Positions 30,129 through 38,110 of a stretch of DNA of 43,185 nt are shown in pieces; within the stretch, counting starts at the first letter, position 1; each line of letters opens with the position of its first letter. The stretch is from JACKBJ01 sp964549495 (lineage in GTDB: Bacteria; Chloroflexota; Anaerolineae; Epilineales; Epilineaceae). The stretch is from assembly GCA_964549495.1 (NCBI GenBank), contig CAZJWJ010000038.1, positions 1 through 43,185 on the forward strand, read 5' to 3'. Made by a program: the position numbers and the translations under genes. A model generated the notes under the pieces. That model was given only the letters and a program-made list of their open reading frames with translations, made no database searches and was not told the DNA's origin.

Positions 30129-32978
30129 ATGCGCCCGTGGATGCCTGGCCGCTACCCATCACCGCTCGCCATCGTCGCGGTGGTCGGCATCGTCCTCTTC
30201 GGTCTGCGGCTCGGCTCGACGCCGAGCGCGGCGCCGGCCCCGCTGGAACGCTTTGCCGACCAATGCGGCAGCGGCAACCCCTACTTCATGACCAGCGCCT
30301 TCTCCCTGGGCGACCGGGACGAGGTGCCGGCCTTGGTGGCCTTCCATGCCTCGCCCAACGGTCGATCGGACCAGTACGATCTGGTGACCCACGGCGAGAT
30401 CGGCGCCACCTGGGGCCTGGCCTACGACCCGGAGCGGCACCTGGCCTACATGGGCGCCTTCCACAAGCGGGGCGTGGCCTTCGGTCCGGGTGGCACCGGC
30501 ATGATCTACCGCTACGACCTGACCACGGGCACGACCGAGCAGTGGCTCGAGGTGCCCAGCACCGGCCGCGACTTCCACGACCGCAGCGGCGACTACTTTC
30601 CGGATACCGCGGCCCGCGACTGGACCGGCAAGCTGGGCCTGGGCGATTTGGACATCAGCGAGGACGGCAACGATCTCTTCGTGGTCAACCTGCTGACACG
30701 CAAGATCCTGCGCTACGGCACCTACGACAAGCAGCTGATCTCCACTTTCGACCACGGCGCCATCGGCGAGGACTGGGCCCGGCGCGAGGCCAAGCCCTTC
30801 GGCCTCAAGGTCTGGCAGGGCAAGCTCTACCACGGCGTCATCCGCGATGCCTCGGATTCGGAGGACCGGCGCGATCTTCTCGCGCAGGTCTACGAGTCGG
30901 AGTTCGACGGCAGCGGCATGCGACTGGTGCTCAGCTTCCCCTTGGATTACGATCGCCAGGGCACGCTGCCCGGCACCAGCGGCCTGTGGCGGCATTGGAT
31001 CGACGGCAACCGAACCGTGCGCCGCGGCACGTTCATCTGGCCCCAGCCCTGGCTGACCGATATCGAGTTCGGCGAGACGGGCGACATGATCCTGGGCCTG
31101 CGCGACCGCAACGGTGATACGACGCTCTACCACCCGCAGGGCCAGCTTCCCACCGGCGAGCAAAACGGCTTCGCCACCGGCGACATCCTGATCGCCCGCC
31201 CGAACGGCGACATGTGGGAGATCGAGTCCGGTCCCGACGAGTTCTTCAGCGGCGACCGCACCGCTAACGGCAACGTGCACCTGGAGACCAGCTTCGGCGG
31301 CCTGGCACGGCTGCAGACCCTCCCCGAGGTGGTCATGACCGCCCTGAGCCCGCTGCGGCCCTACTCGGCCGGCGGCGTCTGGCTGAGCCTGGACACCGGA
31401 CGCGCTACGCGGCAGGAAGAACTCTACTACGTCCAGGGCCAGAACGATCCCTACACCTTCGGCAAGGCCAACGGCCTGGGCGATCTGGAGCTGATCTGCG
31501 GCCCGCTGCCGCCGACCCCGACGCCCACCTCCACGCCGGTCGACACCGATACGCCGACGGCCACCGGTACCGCCACCGATACCGCGACGCCGACCGACAC
31601 CGCGACGGCCACCGCGACGCAGACGCCCGGACCGATCTACCTGCCCTACGGCGAAAAGGACAAGTACTGCCGGCCGGACGCCTTCTACACCGACGTCGTT
31701 TTGGTCCTCGACCGCTCGACTTCCATGCTGCGCCCGGTGACCGAGGGCGGCATCGCCAAGAACGCGGCCGCCCTCGCCGCTGCCCGCAGCTTCGTTTCCC
31801 TGCTCTCCCTGGAGCCCGATCCCTTCGGCAACCACGACCAGGTGGCCGTCGTCGGCTTCAACGACACCGCCTGGATCGAGAGTGGCCTGACCCGCGACCG
31901 CAACGCCGCCATCGCGGCCCTCGACCGCATCGAGCAGAAGACCATCGAGGGCACGCGCCTGGATCTGGCCTTCACCTGGGGCCAGAAGCCCTTGGACGGC
32001 CCAGAGCGCATCCAGGAAAACCGTCCGGTGGTGATCATGCTCACCGACGGCCTGCCCAACCGCGTGCCCTTCGGCCCCGACTCGCCCTATCCGGGCAGCC
32101 GGCGCCAGGAGGACTCGGTCCTGCAGGCCGTCGACGCGGTCAAGGCCGCCGGCACCCGCGTCTACACCATCGGCCTGGGCAATCCCAGCGACATCCTGCC
32201 CTGGCTGCTCATCGACTCGGCCAGCGAGCGTTGGATGTACCACTACGCGCCGGTGCCCGAGGACCTGGAGGGCATCTACAACCGCATCGCGGCGACCTTC
32301 GACAGCTGCGATCCCAAGCCGGCGCCGACACCTTGTGCCCCAGAGGAACAACACGCCGACGTCGTGTTGGTCCTGGACATGTCGACATCCATGTACCGGA
32401 CCACGAGATCGGGCCGCACGAAACACGAGGCTGCCCTGGACGCCGCCCGAAGCTTCGTCGCTCAGCTGGACCTCGAACGCGACGGCTGGGGCCGGCGCGA
32501 CCAGGTGGCCATCGTCGGCTTCAACGACGAAGCCTGGACGGAGGTCGGAATGTCCGACGACCGAGCGGCAGTGATGGCCGCCATCGACCGGCTCCCGGAT
32601 CGAATCGCCGAGGGTACCCGCCTGGACCTCGCGCTCGAGGAGGGCCAGCGCGCGATGGGCTTCGGCCCGCGCCTGCAGCCCAACCAGCCGGTGATGATCC
32701 TGCTCACCGACGGCCTGCCCAACCGCGTGCCCTTCGGCCCCGGTTCCGCGCATCCGGAGTGCGACCGCCAGGAGTGCACGGTGCTCGAGTACGCGGTGGC
32801 GGCCAAGCAGGCTAACACCCGACTCTTCACCGTCGGCCTGGGCGAGTCCAGCGACGTCCTGCGGGTCCTGCTCGAAGAAGCCGCGACCTCGCCCGACCAC
32901 TACTACTTCGCGCCGGACGGCGAGGATTTGGAGGCCATCTACCGCCAGATCGCGGGACGCTTCGACGTCTGTCCCTGA
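30129..32978 (+). CDS. Secreted protein with beta-propeller and two tandem vWA domains
   Basis: 949 residues. The signal peptide is AIVAVVGIVLFGLRLGS. Residues ~70-450 look like a propeller with blades such as WGLAYDPERHLAYMGAFH, LGDLDISEDGNDLFVVNL and TDIEFGETGDMILGLRDRN. A TPTPTSTPVDTDTPTATG-type linker and PIYLPYGEKDKYC follow (~460-520). Two vWA domains have complete MIDAS starts DRSTSM (Asp528) and DMSTSM (Asp750) and share LTDGLPNRVPFGP. Each vWA is preceded by Cys pairs. AGGAG lies eight bases before the ATG. Metal-dependent adhesion at the cell surface is the likely role. Confidence 0.8.
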   Translation: MRPWMPGRYPSPLAIVAVVGIVLFGLRLGSTPSAAPAPLERFADQCGSGNPYFMTSAFSLGDRDEVPALVAFHASPNGRSDQYDLVTHGEIGATWGLAYDPERHLAYMGAFHKRGVAFGPGGTGMIYRYDLTTGTTEQWLEVPSTGRDFHDRSGDYFPDTAARDWTGKLGLGDLDISEDGNDLFVVNLLTRKILRYGTYDKQLISTFDHGAIGEDWARREAKPFGLKVWQGKLYHGVIRDASDSEDRRDLLAQVYESEFDGSGMRLVLSFPLDYDRQGTLPGTSGLWRHWIDGNRTVRRGTFIWPQPWLTDIEFGETGDMILGLRDRNGDTTLYHPQGQLPTGEQNGFATGDILIARPNGDMWEIESGPDEFFSGDRTANGNVHLETSFGGLARLQTLPEVVMTALSPLRPYSAGGVWLSLDTGRATRQEELYYVQGQNDPYTFGKANGLGDLELICGPLPPTPTPTSTPVDTDTPTATGTATDTATPTDTATATATQTPGPIYLPYGEKDKYCRPDAFYTDVVLVLDRSTSMLRPVTEGGIAKNAAALAAARSFVSLLSLEPDPFGNHDQVAVVGFNDTAWIESGLTRDRNAAIAALDRIEQKTIEGTRLDLAFTWGQKPLDGPERIQENRPVVIMLTDGLPNRVPFGPDSPYPGSRRQEDSVLQAVDAVKAAGTRVYTIGLGNPSDILPWLLIDSASERWMYHYAPVPEDLEGIYNRIAATFDSCDPKPAPTPCAPEEQHADVVLVLDMSTSMYRTTRSGRTKHEAALDAARSFVAQLDLERDGWGRRDQVAIVGFNDEAWTEVGMSDDRAAVMAAIDRLPDRIAEGTRLDLALEEGQRAMGFGPRLQPNQPVMILLTDGLPNRVPFGPGSAHPECDRQECTVLEYAVAAKQANTRLFTVGLGESSDVLRVLLEEAATSPDHYYFAPDGEDLEAIYRQIAGRFDVCP

Positions 32979-33025
32979 AGCAAGTGCCATGCGGGCTCGG
33001 CCGGTCGCATCAGCCCGGGAAGCGG

Positions 33026-33070
33026 CAGACGGGCCCGGATCGCGGTAGCATTGCGACCCGGGCCCGTTTG
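33026..33070 (+). terminator. Intrinsic-type terminator after the vWA gene
   Basis: CAGACGGGCCCGG pairs with CCGGGCCCGTTTG (one G-T pair), extended inward by TCGC/GCGA after a mismatch. The whole stem-loop lies 48-92 bases after the stop codon and ends in GTTTG. Confidence 0.65.
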
Positions 33071-33128
33071 ACGCATCGTTGGCGGACAGACAGGCGATGT
33101 AGAACGTGAACTCGGGAGACTGTATCGC

Positions 33129-34283
33129 ATGACACCAGGTACCTGGTGGATCGGGCTGTACTTCATCGGACTGGTGCAGCTACCCGGCAGCCTGCCACCA
33201 AAGCCTCTGGAACCAGCACAGCAAGGTCGGAATCCCATCTATCTTCCGACGGTGATCCTCGAAGTGCGGGGAGGTCGGACCGAGCCCAGCAACGCGGGCT
33301 GCGAGGTTACCGAGCGCGTCGATTCGAACTCGACTGGCAGGATCGACAGGATCGTGCGCAGGCAGTACGATCGGCATGCCAACCAAGTCTTCGAGTCGAG
33401 AGACACGGACGGCGACGGCGCGGCCGAGGTCGAGCTTCGATGGCGCTATAGCGAAGTCGGAGATCTCCTCGAAAAGCAATCGTCCGTCCCGGCCGGGCGC
33501 AGGTTCAAGACGGACCAGCGCTACGAGTACGATGACGCCCGAAGGCTCGTGCGAGTCTATCTTTACTCACAAGTGACCGGAGCGTTGAGCAGTGTGTCGT
33601 ACTACGAGTACGACCGCCTTGGCAGACCGGTCGCGGTGCGACAGGATCTCGACGGAGACGATGTGATCGACGACCAGGCGATTTGGCACTATGCGGGACC
33701 GAATCTCGTGCGCATCGAGGTCGACAAGGGCGCCGATGGCACGATCGATCGCCTGGAACGACGGACCTGGCGCGGCCGCCTGCATGTGCGGAGCGAGTTC
33801 GATTCCAATGCGGATGGTGTCGTGGACCGGGTGGTCGAGTATAGCTACGACCGGGATGCACGTCTGATGGCTCGGCTGAATGATGAGAACGCCGACGGCG
33901 TGACGGACTGGGACGAGTACTACGCCTACGATGCCCGATCTCGACTCCTTCGCCTGGTCATCTATCGCGAGGGTGTGGTCGAGTACGTCGGAACCTATGC
34001 CTACGACGCCAGAGATCGGATCTCGAGCGAGTCTCGTCGCACCTTGTTCTCCACGGACACGGTCGAGTTCGAATTCGCCTGTGACGGGGCGGCGGCCATG
34101 TCATCGTCGTCGGCTACCGGCATGCCCGATGCGCAGGATACGCCCGAGCGCCATCTCGGAGATGTCGCATCGGTTCGTGAGGACCGACTGTTCGCGTCCC
34201 TCACCGATTTGCCGAACGAACCGATGCCTCGCCCGAAGTCGAAGCGCGCGCTACCAGCCCTGTTCGGCGACGAACTGCGCTAG
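33129..34283 (+). CDS. Secreted YD-repeat protein with EF-hand-like calcium motifs
   Basis: 384 residues. An N-terminal hydrophobic signal (WWIGLYFIGLVQLPGSL) is followed by NPIYLPTVILEV. The body alternates YD-like strands (RRQYDRHANQVFESR, YYEYDRLGRPVAVRQ, EYSYDRDARLMARL, TYAYDARDRISSE) with DxDxDG-type loops (DTDGDGAAE, DLDGDDVID, DKGADGTID, DSNADGVVD, DENADGVTD). The C-terminal ~60 residues are hydrophilic and repeat-free. It is far smaller than RHS toxins and has no toxin tip or core-closing signature. A GGAG lies ten bases before the ATG. Its last 33 bases overlap the convergent rnd-like gene. Confidence 0.65.
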   Translation: MTPGTWWIGLYFIGLVQLPGSLPPKPLEPAQQGRNPIYLPTVILEVRGGRTEPSNAGCEVTERVDSNSTGRIDRIVRRQYDRHANQVFESRDTDGDGAAEVELRWRYSEVGDLLEKQSSVPAGRRFKTDQRYEYDDARRLVRVYLYSQVTGALSSVSYYEYDRLGRPVAVRQDLDGDDVIDDQAIWHYAGPNLVRIEVDKGADGTIDRLERRTWRGRLHVRSEFDSNADGVVDRVVEYSYDRDARLMARLNDENADGVTDWDEYYAYDARSRLLRLVIYREGVVEYVGTYAYDARDRISSESRRTLFSTDTVEFEFACDGAAAMSSSSATGMPDAQDTPERHLGDVASVREDRLFASLTDLPNEPMPRPKSKRALPALFGDELR

Positions 34284-35402
34284 CGATTCCCCCAGCTCTC
34301 CCCACTGCCAGTCGCGGACCCAACTTGGGTCGTCACCGCGATCCAGCTCGTGCAAGGGCTGGTCGGGGTAGAGCGCGATCTGGTCGAGGTGGGCGGCCGG
34401 CCAGACCAGGCCGACCGAGAGGCCCAGGCGCTTGGCCTCGCGCTTGCGCCAGCCCTTGAGGGCCGAGAGGCGCTGGCGGGCCTCCGGGGTCCAGGGGTTG
34501 CGGCCGGTGGGGCGGGGCCAGGGGACCGGATCGGCCTGCTTGCCGCGGGCCAGGGCCGCGCGGATCTGCTTGCCTCGGCGCTGGGCGCCGCGTGCGCCCA
34601 GGCCGCGGACCGACTCCAGCGGCTGGTCCGGGTTCTCGGACAGTGCCAGCAGGGCGGAGTTGTGCATGACGTAGTGCGGCGGCCGGCCCATGCGCAGCGC
34701 GGCCTGCTCGCGATAGACGTAGAGCTCGCGCAGGATGGCCCGGCCGCGCGGGCTCAGGTCGCGCGCGCCCTTGAGGGAGAGGAAGGCCGTTTCGGGCGGC
34801 TCCGGCGGCTCGTAGCGGGCCGCGGCCTGGCGCCGGCATTCCTCGGCCACCCAGGCCTCGCGCCCCAGGTCCGCGATGCGGCGCGCCATCTCGGCCTTGA
34901 GCTCGGCCAGGTGGGCCACGTCGTCGGCCGCGTAGGCCTGGGCATCGTCGGGCAGCGGGCGCCGGGACCAGTCCATGCGCTGCAGGCGCTTGGACTTCAG
35001 GTCCAGTTCGACGCCCAGCACCTCCTCCAGCACGTTGGCCAGTCCGGTGCGCTCCAGGCCCAGCATCTGGGCCGCGATAGAGGTGTCGTAGAGCGAGGCG
35101 ATGCGGAAGTCCAGGTCGCGGTCCAGCGCGCGCACGTCGTAGGCCGCCGAATGGAAGATCGTGCAGCAGTCGGGGTCGGCCAGCACCTGACCCAGGGCCG
35201 ACAGATCGGACAGGGCCAAGGGGTCGATCAGCAGGATCCGCCCGTCGGGCAGACCGACCTGGATCAGGGACAGGCGCTCGGGGTAGCGATGGAAGCCGTC
35301 GGCCTCCAGGTCGACCGCCAGCTCGCCGACCGCCAGCAGCGCCGGCACCAGCGCCTGCCAGCGATCCTCCCGGTCGACCAGCTCGAAGCCGCGCTCAGCC
35401 AC
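34251..35402 (-). CDS. rnd: Ribonuclease D-like 3'-5' exonuclease
   Basis: 383 residues, cytosolic. The DEDDy nuclease domain has all four acidic residues and the Tyr: Asp31 and Glu33 in AVDLEADGFHRY, Asp89 in IFHSAAYDVRAL, and Tyr157/Asp161 in AYAADDVAHL. An HRDC domain follows (~215-290, LYVYREQAALRMGRPPHYVMHNSALLAL), with a second HRDC-like part near the C-terminus. RNase D trims tRNA 3' ends in bacteria that have it. It starts at a GTG that overlaps the end of the HAD gene by eight bases, so the pair is cotranscribed. Confidence 0.88.
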   Translation of the reverse strand: MAERGFELVDREDRWQALVPALLAVGELAVDLEADGFHRYPERLSLIQVGLPDGRILLIDPLALSDLSALGQVLADPDCCTIFHSAAYDVRALDRDLDFRIASLYDTSIAAQMLGLERTGLANVLEEVLGVELDLKSKRLQRMDWSRRPLPDDAQAYAADDVAHLAELKAEMARRIADLGREAWVAEECRRQAAARYEPPEPPETAFLSLKGARDLSPRGRAILRELYVYREQAALRMGRPPHYVMHNSALLALSENPDQPLESVRGLGARGAQRRGKQIRAALARGKQADPVPWPRPTGRNPWTPEARQRLSALKGWRKREAKRLGLSVGLVWPAAHLDQIALYPDQPLHELDRGDDPSWVRDWQWGELGESLAQFVAEQGW

Positions 35403-36138
35403 GGCCGGAGGCTCCCGCGGCCTCGGGTGCGCTGCCGCGGCCGGCCGTCGTCGCTTCCGCCGCTCCCCGTTCTGCCGCCGCTCCGGCTTCGAACGCTGCC
35501 CCTTCGTCGACGAGGCCCCGCGATCTCAGCTCGGCCAGCAAGGGCTCGAAGGCTTGATAGTCCCAGACCTGCATACCCAGCGCGGCGGCGGCCTCGGTGT
35601 TGCGCGGCTTGTCGTCGATGAAGAGTACCTGCTCGGCCTCGGTGCCCAGCGCCGCCAGGACCTCCCGGTAGGCCTCCGGGTCTGGCTTGCGCCGGCCCGT
35701 GCGGTGCGAGAAGTGCGCCACGTGGAAGCGGCCTTCGAAGCGGGGGATGAAGGCCTCGTGATCCGGCGCGCTGTTGGACAGTAGGCCCAGGCGCAGGCGA
35801 TCCTCGGCGAGCAATCGGTCGAGCAAGGCCAGCATCGTCAGGTCGAGGTCGCGCCAGCAGGTGGCGGTCTGGATGTCCAGCATCTCGACCACGTGCTCCG
35901 GATCGGGCGGAAAGCCGAGGGCCTCGACGATGGCCCGCCAGTAGGCATATCGGCCCATGTGGCCGCGCGAGTAGTCCTGCCAGAGCGGATAGGTCTCTGG
36001 CCGGTTGCGCGCCTCGTGCAGGCGGGCGGCGTCCAGCCCCGGCGCCAGCGCGGCCAGGCGCCGATCGGCCGCGGCGCGGTCCGGGCGCGCGATGACGCCC
36101 TCGACATCGAAGAGCAGGCAGTGGATGCTGGTGGGCAT
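35395..36138 (-). CDS. HAD-superfamily hydrolase
   Basis: 247 residues, cytosolic. HAD motifs: I LLFDVEGVI (nucleophile Asp11, but the usual second Asp is Glu13), II LGLLSNS (Ser121), the Lys151 in RRKPDPEAY, and IV LFIDDKPRN (Asp175, Asp176). A helical cap occupies ~18-85. The last ~40 residues are Ala/Glu/Gly-rich low complexity. Substrate is unknown; family members are phosphatases or dehalogenases. The ATG has GGAG five bases upstream. A possible -10 TATACT lies at 36242-36237. Confidence 0.85.
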   Translation of the reverse strand: MPTSIHCLLFDVEGVIARPDRAAADRRLAALAPGLDAARLHEARNRPETYPLWQDYSRGHMGRYAYWRAIVEALGFPPDPEHVVEMLDIQTATCWRDLDLTMLALLDRLLAEDRLRLGLLSNSAPDHEAFIPRFEGRFHVAHFSHRTGRRKPDPEAYREVLAALGTEAEQVLFIDDKPRNTEAAAALGMQVWDYQAFEPLLAELRSRGLVDEGAAFEAGAAAERGAAEATTAGRGSAPEAAGASGRG

Positions 36139-36348
36139 GATGTCTCCGGGGGTGCGCGGCTGAGTTCGCCATGCGCCGGAACTCGGCGCACCTCCATGGA
36201 TCGAATCCGGTTCGTGGCGCGGGCGAGTATCGATGGAGTATAGGGCATGCCGGCGCGGGCTCGCCAGCCGAGGCGGGCATGGGGGGCAGAAGGCGCGAGG
36301 AGCACCTCGGCTCAGATCGGGCGCTTGGCTGTGTCGCCCCGCTGTCGC

Positions 36349-36370
36349 AAGCCTGTCGCGAGCCTGTCGC
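36349..36370. repeat. Short direct repeat AGCCTGTCGC
   Basis: Two exact copies of AGCCTGTCGC occur back to back (one G between them), preceded by a partial copy GCTGTCGCA, in the divergent region between the HAD gene and radC. They could be a regulator-binding site or chance. Confidence 0.35.
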
Positions 36371-36413
36371 CCGCCCCCTGGTGCCCCCGGCCGCTTTGGC
36401 CTAGGCTCGGGGC

Positions 36414-37154
36414 ATGAGCGAACCAGCGACGAAGGCGAGCACCCAGCGCACCCGCATCCGCGACCTGCCGCAGAGCGAGAAGCCCCGCGAGCGGCTGCTG
36501 GGATTGGGGGCCGGCGCGCTGTCGACCGCCGAACTGCTGGCCATCATTCTGGGCAGCGGCCGACGCGGCGCCAGCGCGCTCGACCTGGGCCATGCCTTGG
36601 TGGCGCGTTTCGACTTGTGCGGCCTGGCCCGGGCCTCGGTCGAGGAGCTCTGCGGCCTGGCCGGCTGCGGGCCGGCGCGGGCCCTGCGCATCCAGGCCGC
36701 CGTCGAGTTGGGCCGGCGCCTCTCGGCCCAAGTGCCCGAGCCGCGGCAGCGCATCCAGTCGCCCGGCGACGCGGCCGCCATCCTCGGCGCGCGCCTGGCC
36801 GACCTGGAGCAGGAGCACCTGCACGTGCTGCTGCTCAACGTGCGGCACGAGGTCTTGGCCCAGAAAGAGGTCTACAAGGGCTCCATCTCGACCAGCCCGG
36901 TGCGGGTGGCCGAAGTCTACCGCGAGGCCATCCGGCGCAACGCGGCGGCCATCATCGTGGCCCACAACCACCCCTCCGGCGACCCCGCGCCCAGCCCGGA
37001 CGACATCGAGGTGACCCGGCAGATGGTGGCCGCCGGCCGGCTGCTCGACGTCGAGCTGGTCGACCACCTGGTCCTGGCGCGGCGCGGCTGGGTCTCGATG
37101 CGCGAGCGGGGGCTGGGCTTCGGGCCGGGTGGCGCCTGGCCGAATCGCCGCTGA
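36414..37154 (+). CDS. radC: RadC-family JAB-domain protein
   Basis: 246 residues, cytosolic. An N-terminal UPF0758/HhH part (PRERLLGLGAGALSTAELLAIILGSG and ELCGLAGCGPARALRI) is followed by the JAB/MPN domain with the zinc motif HNHPSGDPAPSPDD (His184, His186, Asp197). The old link to recombination repair is not well supported; biochemical role is open. The ATG at 36414 has no ribosome binding site, and TAGGCT lies six bases before it, so this too may be leaderless. Confidence 0.92.
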   Translation: MSEPATKASTQRTRIRDLPQSEKPRERLLGLGAGALSTAELLAIILGSGRRGASALDLGHALVARFDLCGLARASVEELCGLAGCGPARALRIQAAVELGRRLSAQVPEPRQRIQSPGDAAAILGARLADLEQEHLHVLLLNVRHEVLAQKEVYKGSISTSPVRVAEVYREAIRRNAAAIIVAHNHPSGDPAPSPDDIEVTRQMVAAGRLLDVELVDHLVLARRGWVSMRERGLGFGPGGAWPNRR

Positions 37155-37224
37155 GGGCGAGCCCTGAGAGCCGGCTTCGAGAAAGGGGCTCGGAAGGCAT
37201 TTCGGCGCGCCGGCGCGCGGCGGC

Positions 37225-37230
37225 TATAAT
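37225..37230 (+). promoter_or_regulatory. -10 box of the amidase-scpA operon
   Basis: A perfect TATAAT 28 bases before the amidase ATG, with GGAGG between. It follows a GC-rich palindromic stretch (GGCGCGCCGGCGCGC). No -35 consensus is visible. Confidence 0.5.
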
Positions 37231-37258
37231 GGCCCGCGAACCCTGGAGGTCCCTGGCC

Positions 37259-38110
37259 ATGTTCGATGCGAGCCCGGCGCCTGCCGGCCCCGCGCCGGTC
37301 GAGCGCTACTTTCCCGAGACCGGAATCCGCCTGAGCGGGCCCTTCCTGGCCTTCTACGAGCATTACGGCCCCGCGCTCTGCGGCCCGCCCGTCAGCCCGC
37401 TGCTCGAGGAGGACGGGGTGCCGACCCAGTACTTCCGGAATCTGGTCCTGCAGGAGCGACTGCCCGGCCGGATCACGCCCAGGCCCCTGGGCGCCGAGGC
37501 CCACGAGCGGCGTCAGGCCGCTCCGGGCGGCGCGGAATCGAGCCAGGCGCTGAATGTGGTCGATCTGCGCGGGCGGCTGAGCCGCGATCCCGAGCAGGGC
37601 TACCCGCGCCGGCCGCTGGCCGACATCCGCTACCTGGTCCTCCACCACACCGGCGCGCCGGCCTCGGTCGGCCCGGAGGCCATCGCCGCCGAGCACGTCG
37701 ATCGCAACGGCTGGCCGGGCATCGGCTACCACTACATCGTCGACGTGGACGGGACGGTCTATCACTGCCAGGACCTGGGCTTCGTCAGCCACCACGCGGC
37801 GCAGTTCAACCCGGTCTCGGTGGGCATCGCGCTGGCCGGCAACCTGCGCGCCGAACGGCCCGGCCGGGCCCAGCTGCAGGCCACCTCCGAGCTCCTGGCC
37901 GAGCTCTGCCGGGATCTGGGCCTGCCGCCGGGCGCCCTGCGCGGCCACGGCGAGCTGGTGGCCACCGAATGCCCCGGCTCGCGCTTCCTCACCGAATGGA
38001 AGGGCGATCTCTTGACCCTGCTCGAGCGGCGCCTGCGCCGGTCGGACGCCGATCGCACCAGCCTGGCGTCGCAGTCCGGCGCCACCGCGGCGGCCGAGGG
38101 GACAATCTGA
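37259..38110 (+). CDS. N-acetylmuramoyl-L-alanine amidase (amidase_2/PGRP type)
   Basis: 283 residues. Residues ~14-65 (VERYFPETGIRLSGPFLAFY...GVPTQYFRNLVLQE) match a repeat common in Chloroflexota exported proteins. The catalytic domain (~120-265) has the zinc ligands in IRYLVLHHTG (His129 or His130), His230 in RGHGELVATECPG and Cys238, plus GIGYHYIVDVDGTVYHCQD. It cuts the amide between muramic acid and the stem peptide. No signal peptide is visible from the chosen ATG, which has GGAGG nine bases upstream, nor from the ATG at 37229, so export is unclear. Its TGA overlaps the scpA start. Confidence 0.85.
   Translation: MFDASPAPAGPAPVERYFPETGIRLSGPFLAFYEHYGPALCGPPVSPLLEEDGVPTQYFRNLVLQERLPGRITPRPLGAEAHERRQAAPGGAESSQALNVVDLRGRLSRDPEQGYPRRPLADIRYLVLHHTGAPASVGPEAIAAEHVDRNGWPGIGYHYIVDVDGTVYHCQDLGFVSHHAAQFNPVSVGIALAGNLRAERPGRAQLQATSELLAELCRDLGLPPGALRGHGELVATECPGSRFLTEWKGDLLTLLERRLRRSDADRTSLASQSGATAAAEGTI

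Noticed and set aside
30159..32990. 943-residue open frame antisense to the vWA gene
   Set aside because: GC-rich codon bias keeps the opposite strand open; the product is Gln/Arg/Gly/Val-rich with no domain, and the plus-strand frame has clear domains.
36233..37258. Extension of the amidase frame across radC
   Set aside because: Arg/Ala/Gly-rich shadow of radC; the amidase has its own ribosome binding site and promoter-like box.
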